Positions 7,330 to 16,121 of a stretch of 64,000 nt of DNA are shown one piece after another (within the stretch, counting starts at the first letter, position 1; each line of letters starts with the position of its first letter). The notes below the pieces were generated by a model. The model was not told the DNA's origin. It saw nothing but the letters and a program-made list of their open reading frames with translations, and made no database searches. The DNA is from an uncultured Eubacteriales bacterium (GTDB lineage: Bacteria; Bacillota; Clostridia; Oscillospirales; Oscillospiraceae): NCBI GenBank assembly GCA_900316205.1, contig ONBX01000009.1:1-64000 (forward strand), read 5' to 3'. The translations under genes were made by a program, and so were the position numbers.

Positions 7330-8544
7330 ATGAAGAAAGTATTGGGCAGGCTCTTTTCCATGAAGGCGGCCAATCTCCTGCTGGCCCTGGTGGCGCTGCT
7401 CTGCGGGCTCAGCTCCCTGATCCCCCAGGGGCGGGAGCTGCCTTTTTATGCGGAAAACTATCCCCGGGCCTATACCCTCATCTACCGGACCCATTTTTAT
7501 GACGTGTTCTCCAGCTGGTACTTTGTGCTGCTGATGGGGCTTTTGTGCCTGAGCCTGCTGGTCTGCTCGGTGCGGATGTTTCAGCGCGCCCTGAAGAGCA
7601 GCAGGGAGGACGTGCAAAAAGCCGCCGCGCTTCCCAACGCGGAGCGGCTGGAGCCGGGCCAGCTGGAGCAGCTGCGCCGCTGGGCCGCCTCCCGCCGCTG
7701 CAGGGAGGAGCAGATCGGCGAGAGCTTTGTGTTCCACAAAAATCGCGTCGGCTACTGGGGCCTCTTCCTGCTGCACATTTCGGTGCTGCTGGTCGTGCTT
7801 TTCGGCGTCTTTGCCCTGGCCATGCCCAAGGTGACGGATCTGGACTGCCGCCCCGGTGAGAGCGTGAGCCTGGAGGACGGCACCGAGATCGCCGTGAAGT
7901 CCTTCTCCATGAACAACGACAGCGGCCAGCTGGACTATGCCAGCCGGATCCAGATCATCCTGCCTGACGGGCAGCGGAGCCCTGTGCAGGAGGTCAAGGT
8001 CAATTATCCCATGACCTTCGGCAAGGTGAAGGTCTTCCAGTGGACCTACGGGGTGAGCCCCGCGGTGATGACCCGCAGCAAGCTGGACGGCACGGTGCAG
8101 TTCTTTGATCTGGACCGGCCCGCCTTCCTCTCGGAGGACGGCCTCACCGGGGTGCAGTACCTAGGCACCTTCGAGGCGGAGGACCAGGACGATCCCGCGG
8201 CGGAGAAGACCGTGTTCTACCAGGTGCGCCTGGTGAGCAACGGCGTCTCCATGCCGGATATGTCCGTGACCCCCGGGGAGACCGTCACCGTGGGGGACTG
8301 GGAATTCATTTTCCAGGATCCCTATTACCCGGGCCTGCGGGTGAAGGAAATGCCCTTCCCCTATGCAAACTCTCTCCTGGAGGCGGCCATGATGCTGCTG
8401 CTTTTGGGCATGTTCCTGTGCTTCTACCTGCGCCCGGTGGTGGTGCGGGCGGACGAGACGGGCTATACCGTGGCCGGACCCCGGCCGGACAAGCTGCGTC
8501 TCGAATTGCGTAAACTGCTGCAAAAGGAGGAGGAAAGCAAATGA
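7330..8544 (+). CDS. resB: Cytochrome c biogenesis protein ResB (Ccs1)
   Basis: A 404-residue membrane protein of system II cytochrome c maturation. With ResC it moves heme across the membrane and attaches it to apocytochromes. Helices are visible at about 12-30, 62-85 (FVLLMGLLCLSLLVCSVRMF) and 137-160, with a final one near 350-375, enclosing a large extracytoplasmic domain as in Ccs1. The early 'LCGLSSLIPQG' motif is typical of the family. ATG 7330 is preferred over GTG 7321 because TTGGAG lies eight bases before it. Its obvious client is the pentaheme NrfA encoded upstream. Confidence 0.88.
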   Translation: MKKVLGRLFSMKAANLLLALVALLCGLSSLIPQGRELPFYAENYPRAYTLIYRTHFYDVFSSWYFVLLMGLLCLSLLVCSVRMFQRALKSSREDVQKAAALPNAERLEPGQLEQLRRWAASRRCREEQIGESFVFHKNRVGYWGLFLLHISVLLVVLFGVFALAMPKVTDLDCRPGESVSLEDGTEIAVKSFSMNNDSGQLDYASRIQIILPDGQRSPVQEVKVNYPMTFGKVKVFQWTYGVSPAVMTRSKLDGTVQFFDLDRPAFLSEDGLTGVQYLGTFEAEDQDDPAAEKTVFYQVRLVSNGVSMPDMSVTPGETVTVGDWEFIFQDPYYPGLRVKEMPFPYANSLLEAAMMLLLLGMFLCFYLRPVVVRADETGYTVAGPRPDKLRLELRKLLQKEEESK

Positions 8545-9332
8545 AGACCCTGTTTTTCATCTCTCTCGGCCTCTATGGAGCCGCCCTCCTTACGCAGCTG
8601 GCCGGCGCCCTCCTGAAAAAGGAGAACGTGAAGAAGGGCGCCTGGGCCCTGTATCTGCTGGGCTTCGGGGCGCATCTGGCCTATTTTGTCTGGCGGGGCG
8701 TGGCGGCCCAGCGGCTGCCCCTGGCCAGCCAGTTCGAGTTTGCCTGCGGCTTCGCCCTCTGCATCCCCGTGGTGCTGGTGCTGCTGCGCAACCGCATGGA
8801 TCTCAACTGGATCGCCGCGGCGGGCATGGGCGCCACCGTGCTGATCCAGGGCTACGCCGCCTTCCAGCGGATGGAGATCACCGCCCTGATGCCGGCCCTG
8901 CGCAGCTTCTGGTTCAACTACCACATCGGAGCCGCGGCCCTGTCCTACTCCGCCTTTCTGGTGGCGGCCTGCGTGGCGGGACGCTATGTCTATCAGTTCC
9001 GCAGGGGCGAGCCGGGGGACAGCCTCAAAATGCTGCAGCTGGAGGATCTGAGCTTCCGGCTCACGGCCCTGGGCTATCTGCTGCTCACCACGGTGATCGT
9101 CATCGGCGCCGTGTGGGCGGAGGCGGCCTGGTCCGCCTATTGGACCTGGGACCCCAAGGAGGTCTGGGCACTCATCACCTGGATCATCTATACGGTGTAC
9201 TTCCACATCCGGGCGCGGAAGCAGAAGGACGGCTACTGGCTCTGCTGGTATGTGATCCTGGCGGTGCCGGCCTTCCTCTTCACCTTCGCCGGCGTGAACA
9301 AGCTGATCCCGGGCCTGCACTCCTACGGCTAA
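8541..9332 (+). CDS. resC: Cytochrome c biogenesis protein ResC (CcsA/CcsB)
   Basis: A 263-residue polytopic protein, about eight helices, that overlaps the resB stop codon by four bases (ATGA), indicating translational coupling. The heme-handling tryptophan-rich WWD domain is evident as 'WSAYWTWDPKEVWALITW' near residues 195-212, flanked by conserved histidines. With ResB it forms the system II synthetase that ligates heme to CxxCH and, here, CxxCK sites. Attachment to the CxxCK heme in some bacteria needs a specialised maturation system, yet only this ResBC pair is visible in the window. The operon ends at the terminator at 9403-9450. Confidence 0.9.
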   Translation: MKTLFFISLGLYGAALLTQLAGALLKKENVKKGAWALYLLGFGAHLAYFVWRGVAAQRLPLASQFEFACGFALCIPVVLVLLRNRMDLNWIAAAGMGATVLIQGYAAFQRMEITALMPALRSFWFNYHIGAAALSYSAFLVAACVAGRYVYQFRRGEPGDSLKMLQLEDLSFRLTALGYLLLTTVIVIGAVWAEAAWSAYWTWDPKEVWALITWIIYTVYFHIRARKQKDGYWLCWYVILAVPAFLFTFAGVNKLIPGLHSYG

Positions 9333-9402
9333 AGAAACTGTTTCATCACCCTTTGGGTGACGAAACGGATCCGATTTTCCCCGAATGCCGGGAACCTTTT
9401 TT

Positions 9403-9450
9403 AAACACCCTTCGTCTGATCATTGTAAGCATCAGACGAAGGGTGTTTTT
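9403..9450 (+). terminator. Intrinsic terminator of the nrfA-resBC operon
   Basis: AAACACCCTTCGTCTGAT pairs with ATCAGACGAAGGGTGTTT around a ten-base loop, ending in T5. A second perfect hairpin (GTTTCATCACCC / GGGTGACGAAAC, 9340-9366, one mismatch) precedes it. The flotillin-like gene's RBS starts just after the T run. Confidence 0.9.
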
Positions 9451-9469
9451 GAAAAAAGGAGGAAGTGTT

Positions 9470-10999
9470 ATGCCCATTCTGTTTGCGTATGTTCCCTGGA
9501 TCGTGCTGGTACTGGCGATCATCGCCGTGCTGGCCAGCGGCTATGTGAAGGCTCCGCCTGACATGGCCTATATCATCTCCGGTCTGCACAGGAAGCCCCG
9601 CATCCTGATCGGCAAGGCTGGCATCAAGATCCCCTTCCTGGAGAGACTGGACAAGCTCTCTCTGGGCGCCATCCAGATCGACGTGAAGACCGGCTCCGCA
9701 GTGCCCACCGCCGAATACATCAATGTGAAGGTGGACTCCACCGTCTCCGTCCGGGTGGGGCGGGACCCGGAGAGCATCGCGCTGGCCGCCCAGAACTTCC
9801 TGAACGTGAGCCGGGACCAGATCGCCCACAAGATCAACGATCTGCTGGAGGGCAACATCCGGGAGATCGTAGGCCAGATGCGTCTCACCGAAATGGTGGG
9901 GGACCGGAAGCTCTTCAGCGAGAAGGTCCAGGCTAACGCCGTGCCCGACCTGCGGGCCTACGGTCTGGAGCTCATCACCTTCAATGTGCAGAACTTCATC
10001 GACGACAACGACGTGATCACCAATCTGGGCATCGACAATGTGGAGCAGATCCGCAAGGGCGCTGCCATCGCCAAGTCCAATGCCCAGCGGGAGATCGCCA
10101 TCGCCGAGGCCGCCAACGCCAAGCAGGCCAACGACGCCAAGGTCCAGGCCCAGGAGGAGATCGCCAAGCGCAACAACGACCTGGCCATCAAGCAGGCCCG
10201 ACTCCAGAAGGAGGCGGACCAGGAGCGGGCCCAGGCCGAGGCCGCCAAGGGCATCGAGGCGGAGAACCAGCGCAAGCTCAAGGAGGTCGCCGAGACCGAC
10301 GCCAACATCGCCCGGGCCCAGCGGGAGGCGGAACTGAAGCAGAAGCAGATCGAGCTGAAGGAATACGAGCTGGACGCCATCGTCCGCAAGCAGGCGGACG
10401 CCGACAAGTACCAGGCGGAGCAGGTGGCGGCGGCCAATCTCATCGCCCGCCAGCGCAAGGCCGAGGCCGAGCGTTACGAGCAGGAGCAGGCCGCTCAGGC
10501 CCGCATGAAGGCCGCCGAGGCGGAGAAGTTCACCAAGGAGCAGGAGGCTGCGGGCTTCCTGGCCGCGGGGGAGGCGGAGGCCCAGGCCATCCGGGCCAGA
10601 AACCTGGCGGAGGCCGAGGGTATCCGCGCCAAGGCCCTGGCGGAGGCCGAAGGCATCCGCGCCAAGGCCCTGGCGGAGGCTGAAGGTATCGACAAGAAGG
10701 CCGAGGCCATGAGAAAGTACGGCGAGGCCGCCATCATCGAGATGATCGTGGGCGCCCTGCCCGAGATCGCAAAGAACGTGGCGGAGCCTCTCAGCAAGGT
10801 GGACAAGATCACCATGTACGGCGAGGGCAACAGCGCAAAGCTCATCGGCGATATCGTCAACGGCACCAGCCAGATCACCGAGGGCATGACCCAGGGCCTG
10901 GGCCTGGACCTGCGGGCCCTCCTGGCTGGGGCCCTGGGCGGAAAGCTTGCCGCCGGGATCGCGGCGCCGGAGCCCCCCGCCGAGCCGGCAGAAGAGTAA
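9470..10999 (+). CDS. Flotillin-like SPFH-domain membrane scaffold protein
   Basis: A 509-residue protein with an N-terminal hydrophobic hairpin (about 3-24, FAYVPWIVLVLAIIAVLASGY). It has an SPFH/Band-7 domain (about 25-190, including 'DLLEGNIREIVGQMRLTEM') and a long Ala/Glu/Lys-rich coiled coil (about 195-420). Flotillins oligomerise at the inner membrane and organise ordered lipid domains. The coiled coil ends in a tandem 11-residue repeat (about 382-410, copies of RAKALAEAEGI) encoded by near-identical 33-bp DNA repeats, so copy number may vary. ATG 9470 follows AAAGGAGGA. The C-terminus is Gly/Ala- and Pro-rich, as in FloT/FloA-type proteins. It is monocistronic. Confidence 0.88.
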   Translation: MPILFAYVPWIVLVLAIIAVLASGYVKAPPDMAYIISGLHRKPRILIGKAGIKIPFLERLDKLSLGAIQIDVKTGSAVPTAEYINVKVDSTVSVRVGRDPESIALAAQNFLNVSRDQIAHKINDLLEGNIREIVGQMRLTEMVGDRKLFSEKVQANAVPDLRAYGLELITFNVQNFIDDNDVITNLGIDNVEQIRKGAAIAKSNAQREIAIAEAANAKQANDAKVQAQEEIAKRNNDLAIKQARLQKEADQERAQAEAAKGIEAENQRKLKEVAETDANIARAQREAELKQKQIELKEYELDAIVRKQADADKYQAEQVAAANLIARQRKAEAERYEQEQAAQARMKAAEAEKFTKEQEAAGFLAAGEAEAQAIRARNLAEAEGIRAKALAEAEGIRAKALAEAEGIDKKAEAMRKYGEAAIIEMIVGALPEIAKNVAEPLSKVDKITMYGEGNSAKLIGDIVNGTSQITEGMTQGLGLDLRALLAGALGGKLAAGIAAPEPPAEPAEE

Positions 11000-11026
11000 A
11001 CCGAAAAGAGAACAAGGAAATGAAAT

Positions 11027-11291
11027 GCGCCCCAAAGCATCTGCTTTGGGGCGCAATGTGCAGACAAAGGCCATGTCCTCCCCTGCAAGGGGAGGTGTCA
11101 TCCGGCGTGTCGCGGTCCGCCGGATGACGGAGGGGTAAGCGCGCAGAGAGCAAGGAAACTGAGAGAGCATTTGCATCTACCGCAACCCCTCAGTCACCGC
11201 CGTTCACGGCGGCGACAGCTCCCCTTTCAGGGGAGTCCTGTTTCCCCACTGTGTCGACAGCTTGCGCCCCAAAGCATCCGCTTTGGGGCGC
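11027..11291. repeat. Intergenic hairpin repeats between flotillin and the lipoprotein gene
   Basis: This 312-base gap has no gene. A 28-base hairpin (GCGCCCCAAAGCAT arm) occurs at 11027-11054 and again, one base different, at 11264-11291. Between them are two more inverted-repeat blocks: 11079-11135 (CTCCCCTGCAAGGGGAG and a GTCATCCGGC/GCCGGATGAC stem) and 11185-11240 (CACCGCCG/CGGCGG and CTCCCCTTTCAGGGGAG). Neither 28-base hairpin has a U-tract, so they are not clear terminators. Confidence 0.75.
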
Positions 11292-11311
11292 AAGACTGTC
11301 TATGTTCTGCC

Positions 11312-12670
11312 TCAGTTTTTGGAGAAGAAGCTGGTCTTTCCGGAGGAATCCTCGGTCCAGTATACGCCCACGACGCCGCTGTCCACATAGGCGAGCTTGC
11401 CGGTGCCGGCGGTGTACTGGATCTCGGAGACGCCGGTCTGACTGTTCACCACGGTCTTCACCGCATCGGTATAGGAGAGGATCCCGGTCTCGCTGAAGCG
11501 GCCGCTGAAGGTCCAGATGATGTACTCCTCGTCGCTGACGGTCCAGCGCACAGTGACCTGATACTTGCTGGAAGTACCGGTGATCATCATGGTGGCCTTC
11601 TGCTCCGCCGTCTCGGTGAAGCTGCCGGTGTAATCAAACTCCTCAATGATGATAATGGCCGGGGTGTCGGTGGGTTCCGGCTCAGCCGTGGGAGCGGGCG
11701 CGCCCTTCACGGTGATCTTGGCCTTCTCGGTATCGGTGGCGCCCACGTTGTTGCTGAAGCGGCAGTAGACGGACCATCCGTTCAAACTTGCGGGGATGTT
11801 TTTGAGCTTCATGGTGCTGGCGTAGCCGTTGAGGATCTCCAGACTCCCGAACTCCTTGCCGGCATCCTCATAGTCCAGATCCCGGCTGCCGTCGGGGCTG
11901 ACGAAGTGCCAGACAGCCCAGATGGCGTTTTCATACTTGGCCACGAAGGAGCAGCTTCCGCCCGCCTCCACGGTTTCGCCGGTGGGATTCTTGGTGACTT
12001 TGGGCCGGTCGCCCGCCGTATCCCGGGAGACGGTGATGCTGGCTTTGCCGGTGGTCACGGCGCCGCTGTTGTTGCTGAAGCGGCAGTAGACCCGCCAGCC
12101 GTCCAGGCTTTCCGGGATGTTCTTGAGCTGCATGGTGCTGGCATAGCCCTTGACGATCTCCATGCTGGGAAACTCTTTGGCCGCCTCGTCGTAGTCCAGA
12201 TCCCGCCCGCCGTTGGGACTGACGAAATGCCACTCGGCCCAGATGGCGTTTTCATATTTGGCCACGAAATAGCAGCTGCCGCCTATGGCCACCGTCTCGT
12301 CCGTGGGGCTCTTGGTCACCCTGGGAGCGGTGTTGGCCGCCGGCGCGGGCGCAGGCGCGGAGGTGGGTCTCGTTGTGGGCGCGGAGGTGGGGATCGGCGC
12401 TGTCGTAGGCGCGGTGGTGACCACCGGGATCGACGTTGGCGCGGCCGTCGGCACCGTGGTGGGCGCCGGGGTCGTCACCGGGATCAGGGCCGGCGTGGGA
12501 GTCGGTGTGATCACCTGCACCGTCGGGTCGGACGTGTCCGGCCGGATCTCAATGACCTGGGAAGTGGGGAGCACATTGTCCACCACCTCCGCCTTGCCGC
12601 CGCAGCCGCAGAGCAGCAGGGCCGCCAGCAGCAGGATGCCTGTGATTCTGATTTGATTGCGTTGTTTCAT
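11312..12670 (-). CDS. Surface lipoprotein with Thr/Pro linker and two Ig-like repeats
   Basis: A 452-residue exported lipoprotein. The signal peptide ends in a lipobox (LLLCGC, Cys about 23). A Thr/Pro/Ala-rich linker (about 45-120) would span the wall. Two homologous ~95-residue Ig-like domains follow ('PxVTKxPTxETV...GGSCYFVAKYENAIWAEWHFVSP'), each with a Cys pair and the Trp typical of the fold. The C-terminal ~110 residues are a separate beta-rich domain. ATG 12670 is chosen because TTGGAGGAAAC lies directly upstream; the longer frame from 12688 lacks an RBS. It probably binds a ligand or matrix at the cell surface; the target is unknown. Confidence 0.75.
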   Translation of the reverse strand: MKQRNQIRITGILLLAALLLCGCGGKAEVVDNVLPTSQVIEIRPDTSDPTVQVITPTPTPALIPVTTPAPTTVPTAAPTSIPVVTTAPTTAPIPTSAPTTRPTSAPAPAPAANTAPRVTKSPTDETVAIGGSCYFVAKYENAIWAEWHFVSPNGGRDLDYDEAAKEFPSMEIVKGYASTMQLKNIPESLDGWRVYCRFSNNSGAVTTGKASITVSRDTAGDRPKVTKNPTGETVEAGGSCSFVAKYENAIWAVWHFVSPDGSRDLDYEDAGKEFGSLEILNGYASTMKLKNIPASLNGWSVYCRFSNNVGATDTEKAKITVKGAPAPTAEPEPTDTPAIIIIEEFDYTGSFTETAEQKATMMITGTSSKYQVTVRWTVSDEEYIIWTFSGRFSETGILSYTDAVKTVVNSQTGVSEIQYTAGTGKLAYVDSGVVGVYWTEDSSGKTSFFSKN

Positions 12671-12813
12671 GTTTCCTCCAATTTCCATACGATCGGGTTT
12701 TCCGGGTGAGGAACCTTACATGTGCAGATTGTATCACACGGAAAGCGGTCCAGCAAGGAAGTTAAGGAACTTTAAGAATCTGGGCCGGACCGCCTGTCTG
12801 CCGGTCTCGCGCC

Positions 12814-12850
12814 AAAAAAGCAGCTCCCGAACCGCGTCGGGAGCTGCTTT
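12814..12850 (-). terminator. Intrinsic terminator of upp
   Basis: On the minus strand, AAAGCAGCTCCCGA / TCGGGAGCTGCTTT forms the stem and T6 follows. It lies 23 bases past the upp stop codon. Confidence 0.92.
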
Positions 12851-12872
12851 GCAATATGCGCTTGGGAAAGCC

Positions 12873-13502
12873 TTACTTGGTGCCGAAGATGCGGTCGCCG
12901 GCGTCGCCCAGGCCGGGAACGATATAGCCGTGGTCGTTCAGATGGTCGTCCAGCGCGGCAACATAGATGTCCACATCGGGGTGGTCGGCCTGCATCTTGG
13001 CAACGCCCTCGGGAGCGCCGATGATGCTCATGAGCTTGATGTGCTTCACGCCGTCCTGCTTCAGGAAGCTGATGGCGGCGGAGGCGGAGCCGCCGGTAGC
13101 CAGCATCGGGTCCACCACGATCACGTCGCGCTCCTCGATATCGGGGGGCATTTTGAAGTAGTACTTCACAGGCTCCAGGGTCTCCGGATCCCGGAACAGG
13201 CCGATGTGGCCCACCTTCACGTTGGGCATCATGCTGACCATGCCGTCCACCATGCCGAGACCGGCACGGAGAATGGGCACCACCGCCAGCTTCTTGCCGG
13301 CGATCCGGCGGCACTTGGCCATGGCGACAGGGGTCTCCACGTCGATCTCCTCCAGGGGCAGATCGCGGGTGGCCTCAAAGCACATCAGCATGGCGATCTC
13401 CGAAACCAGCTCCCGGAAGACCTTGACGCTGGTGCTCTTGTCGCGCAGGATGGACAGCTTGTGCTGGATCAGGGGATGGTCGAATACGCATACTTTGCTC
13501 AT
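12873..13502 (-). CDS. upp: Uracil phosphoribosyltransferase
   Basis: A 209-residue enzyme of standard length that makes UMP from uracil and PRPP in pyrimidine salvage. The PRPP-binding loop is [14 protein letters not shown] (about 128-141), the uracil-binding C-terminal segment is '[18 protein letters not shown]', and the N-terminus '[17 protein letters not shown]' is diagnostic. GGAGAAACT precedes the ATG. It is transcribed alone and ends at its own terminator. The 163 bases upstream contain two short perfect palindromes (13579-13602 and 13608-13626, TGTGCCGC/GCGGCACA) of unknown role. Confidence 0.97.
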   Translation of the reverse strand: MSKVCVFDHPLIQHKLSILRDKSTSVKVFRELVSEIAMLMCFEATRDLPLEEIDVETPVAMAKCRRIAGKKLAVVPILRAGLGMVDGMVSMMPNVKVGHIGLFRDPETLEPVKYYFKMPPDIEERDVIVVDPMLATGGSASAAISFLKQDGVKHIKLMSIIGAPEGVAKMQADHPDVDIYVAALDDHLNDHGYIVPGLGDAGDRIFGTK

Positions 13503-13665
13503 GATAGTTTCTCCTTTATTTGTAATTGAAGGACATACGATTTGAGGGAATAGAGAAAAGTGAATAGGGAATAGTTATGGAATCGCCTCCAGCGATGATT
13601 TCCATTCTGTGCCGCATTGCGGCACACCATTATTATTCTATATTCATTTTTCAGTTTTCAGTCTT

Positions 13666-14358
13666 TCATTCGGCGGCCAGCCGCTCCTGCCGTTCCCGCT
13701 CGGCCTGGCTCAGGCGCAGATATACGGGCAGCAGACTCTGGGAGTCGCCGGGGGTCTTGTCAAGGGCGGCCATGCCCACGCCCCAGGCGCTCTGCCACAG
13801 CAGGTTTTCCGGCGCCATGCGGAAGGGGAGACCCTCCTTTTCCAGAAAGCGGGCGGTGAGAGCCGCGCCGTCACCCACCAGGAAGGGAATGCCGTCCAGA
13901 GAACGAAGTTCCTCGCCAAGCTCCGCGAGGGACAGGGGCCGGTCTTCGGTGAGGCGGACGGGTTTGCCCTCCCGGATCTGGAAGAGGGCGTTGTAGACCT
14001 GCTGGCGTCTCGCGTCCATCACCGGGCAGATGAGCCCGCCGGCGGCGAGGCCGTGCCAGGCCATGCTCTCCAGGGTGGAGACGCCCACACAGGGCTTGTC
14101 GCAGGCCCAGGACAGTCCCTTTACTGTGGAAACGCCGATGCGGATGCCGGTGAAGGAGCCGGGCCCATGGGCCACGGCGAAAAGGTCGATGTCCGCAAGC
14201 GTCAGCTCCGCGTTTTTCAGCAGATCCTCCGCCATGGGCAGCAGCGTCCGGCTGTGGGTCAGGCCGCTGCATTGGCTGTACTGGGAGATGAGACTCCCGT
14301 CCCGCAGCAGGGCCACCGAGGCGGCCTTGGCCGAGGATTCAAAAGCAAGGGTCAGCAT
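13666..14358 (-). CDS. tsaB: tRNA N6-threonylcarbamoyladenosine biosynthesis protein TsaB
   Basis: A 230-residue ASKHA-fold protein required with TsaD, TsaE and TsaC for t6A37 formation in ANN-decoding tRNAs. The start LTLAFESSAKAASVAL and the conserved 'GLTHSRTLLP' and 'FAVAHGPGSFTGIRIG' segments identify TsaB. It lacks the metal-binding histidines of TsaD, as expected of the non-catalytic paralogue. It overlaps the end of tsaE by seven bases, so the two are one operon and probably translationally coupled. Confidence 0.95.
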   Translation of the reverse strand: MLTLAFESSAKAASVALLRDGSLISQYSQCSGLTHSRTLLPMAEDLLKNAELTLADIDLFAVAHGPGSFTGIRIGVSTVKGLSWACDKPCVGVSTLESMAWHGLAAGGLICPVMDARRQQVYNALFQIREGKPVRLTEDRPLSLAELGEELRSLDGIPFLVGDGAALTARFLEKEGLPFRMAPENLLWQSAWGVGMAALDKTPGDSQSLLPVYLRLSQAERERQERLAAE

Positions 14359-14786
14359 AGATCCGCCCCCTCAATGGTGATTTTGCGCCGGGTATCGCCC
14401 AGCTTTTCGATGGTCACGCGCTTCTCGTCGCCGTAGAAAGCGTCCTCCACCTTTTCGCTCCATTCCACGGCGCAGACCGCGCCCCGGTTCAGGTAATCCT
14501 CCCAGCCGATCTCAAACAGCTCATCGGCCCCGGAGAGACGGTACATGTCAAAATGAATGAGCTCCCGCTTGCCCAGATACTCGTTCACGATGGTGAAGGT
14601 GGGGCTGGAGACCCGGCAGCTCAGGCCCATGCCCCGGGCCATGCCCCGTACAAAGGCAGTTTTCCCCGCGCCCAGGTCCCCATACATGGCAACCACCGTG
14701 CCGCCGGGAAGCTTTTCGGCAAAGCGAGCGCCGATCTCTTCGGTCTCCGTCTCGTTGTTGGATATAAATGTCTGCATAAGCTCCAT
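14352..14786 (-). CDS. tsaE: tRNA t6A biosynthesis ATPase TsaE
   Basis: A 144-residue P-loop ATPase with Walker A GDLGAGKT (about 36-43), the switch-like 'VSSPTFTIVNEY' and the conserved 'HFDMYRL' and 'AVEWSEK' motifs of the TsaE (YjeE) family. It drives the TsaBD complex through its ATPase cycle during threonylcarbamoyl transfer. The start is ambiguous: ATG 14786 has a poor RBS, while ATG 14777 has GGAG three bases upstream; the longer form is reported. It is the first gene of the tsaE-tsaB operon and diverges from rodA. Confidence 0.95.
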   Translation of the reverse strand: MELMQTFISNNETETEEIGARFAEKLPGGTVVAMYGDLGAGKTAFVRGMARGMGLSCRVSSPTFTIVNEYLGKRELIHFDMYRLSGADELFEIGWEDYLNRGAVCAVEWSEKVEDAFYGDEKRVTIEKLGDTRRKITIEGADLC

Positions 14787-14843
14787 CCGTTATTGTTTAC
14801 ACAAATGTTATATTCTTTCCACAGTATACCACCGAAGTGGCCG

Positions 14844-14872
14844 TTGCGTAAAGACCAAAACTGTGATAAAAT
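14844..14872 (+). promoter_or_regulatory. Extended -10 promoter of rodA
   Basis: TTGCGT (14844-14849), a 17-base spacer and TAAAAT (14867-14872), with TG one base before the -10 (TGATAAAAT). It lies about 50 bases upstream of the rodA start. Confidence 0.65.
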
Positions 14873-14923
14873 ACCTTTCGTTTCAAACGCGGTTTTTGTC
14901 GATTCGCCATTTCCTGGAAGGAA

Positions 14924-16081
14924 GTGTTTATCATTAAGAAAATTCAGCCATATATCAAGCAGTTCACCGAGCGGGCGGATATCTTCCTGCTGGTCGTTTG
15001 CGTGATCTGCTCCGTCTTCGGCACGGTGATGATCTATCGGGCCTCCTCCAGCATGGTGGCGGCGGGTTGGGAGATGAACACCAACAAGCAGATCATCGTG
15101 CAGGTCTTCTCCATCTTCCTGGGCATCGGCGCCTTCGTGCTGCTCACGGTCATCGACGCGGACCTGCTGGGCAGTCAGTGGAAGATCCTGATCGGCATCC
15201 AGGTGCTGCTGCTGATTGCCCTGCGCCTTTTCGGGCAGGACGACGGCACCGGCAACTTCGCATGGATCCGCTTTGCAGGCATCGGCATCCAGCCCTCCGA
15301 GATCATCAAGGTCATCTACATCGTGGTGGCCGCCAAGCAGATGACCTTCCTGAAGGAATACCGGGACATCAACGCCTTTCAGTCCGTCGTGCTGATGGCG
15401 GGCTATTTCGTCCTGGTGTTTGGCGCCATCGTTGTGGTCTCCTCGGACCTGGGAAGCGCCTCCATCATTCTCTGTATTTTCCTGACCATGTTTTTCGCCC
15501 TGGGCGTGCGGCTCTACTGGTTTGCCCTGGGTGGCGCGGCGGTGGCCGCCATGGTGCCGCTGCTGTGGGAATACTTCCTGAAAGATTATCAGAAAAAGCG
15601 TATCCTGGCCCCCTATGATCCCAGTATCGACCCCAACAACGACGGCATCAACTGGCAGACCTACCAGAGCAAGATCACCCTGGCCTCTGGCCGTACCACC
15701 GGCGTGGACGCGGAGCACCGCTACACCGCCTTTACCGGCAAGCACACGGACTTTATCTTCTCCTGTATCGGCGAGGAGCTGGGTATGATCGGCTGCATCA
15801 CGGTGCTGATCCTGCTCACGGTGCTCATCATCCGCTGCGTGCGCATCGGACTCAAGTCCGGCCGCACCTTCGATATGCTGCTGTGCATCGGCGTGGCTTC
15901 CGCCATGACCTTCCAGACCATCATCAACGTGGGCATGTGCCTGGGCATCACCCCGGTGATCGGCATCACGCTGCCCTTTTTCAGCTACGGCGGCTCCTCC
16001 ATGGTGACCATGTTTGCCGCCATGGGCCTGGTCTCCGGCGTCAAATACAAGCTGAAGCCAAAGCTGTTCTCCATCTATTGA
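14924..16081 (+). CDS. rodA: Peptidoglycan polymerase RodA (SEDS family)
   Basis: A 385-residue, roughly ten-helix SEDS glycosyltransferase that polymerises lipid II for sidewall growth with a class B PBP. Family signatures include 'NFAWIRFAGIGIQPSEIIKV', 'SSDLGSASI' with the essential Asp, 'FSCIGEELGMIG' and the C-terminal 'GITLPFFSYGGSSM'. The cytoplasmic insert 'YDPSIDPNNDGINWQTYQSK' fits RodA rather than FtsW. The start is GTG 14924; GGAAGGAA abuts it with unusually short spacing, so the start is uncertain by a few codons. No PBP gene is adjacent. Confidence 0.9.
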   Translation: MFIIKKIQPYIKQFTERADIFLLVVCVICSVFGTVMIYRASSSMVAAGWEMNTNKQIIVQVFSIFLGIGAFVLLTVIDADLLGSQWKILIGIQVLLLIALRLFGQDDGTGNFAWIRFAGIGIQPSEIIKVIYIVVAAKQMTFLKEYRDINAFQSVVLMAGYFVLVFGAIVVVSSDLGSASIILCIFLTMFFALGVRLYWFALGGAAVAAMVPLLWEYFLKDYQKKRILAPYDPSIDPNNDGINWQTYQSKITLASGRTTGVDAEHRYTAFTGKHTDFIFSCIGEELGMIGCITVLILLTVLIIRCVRIGLKSGRTFDMLLCIGVASAMTFQTIINVGMCLGITPVIGITLPFFSYGGSSMVTMFAAMGLVSGVKYKLKPKLFSIY

Positions 16082-16083
16082 GA

Positions 16084-16115
16084 AAACTCCCCGGATCCGC
16101 GGATCCGGGGAGTTT
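16084..16115. terminator. Bidirectional terminator between rodA and the DUF975 gene
   Basis: A perfect palindrome with AAACTCCCCGGATCC arms and a two-base centre lies between the convergent stop codons at 16081 and 16122. The T run is short (TTT), so efficiency is uncertain. Confidence 0.75.
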
Positions 16116-16121
16116 ATACGT

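Noticed and set aside
11027..11291. Short CRISPR-like repeats
   Set aside because: Only two copies of the hairpin, with no regular spacers and no cas genes.
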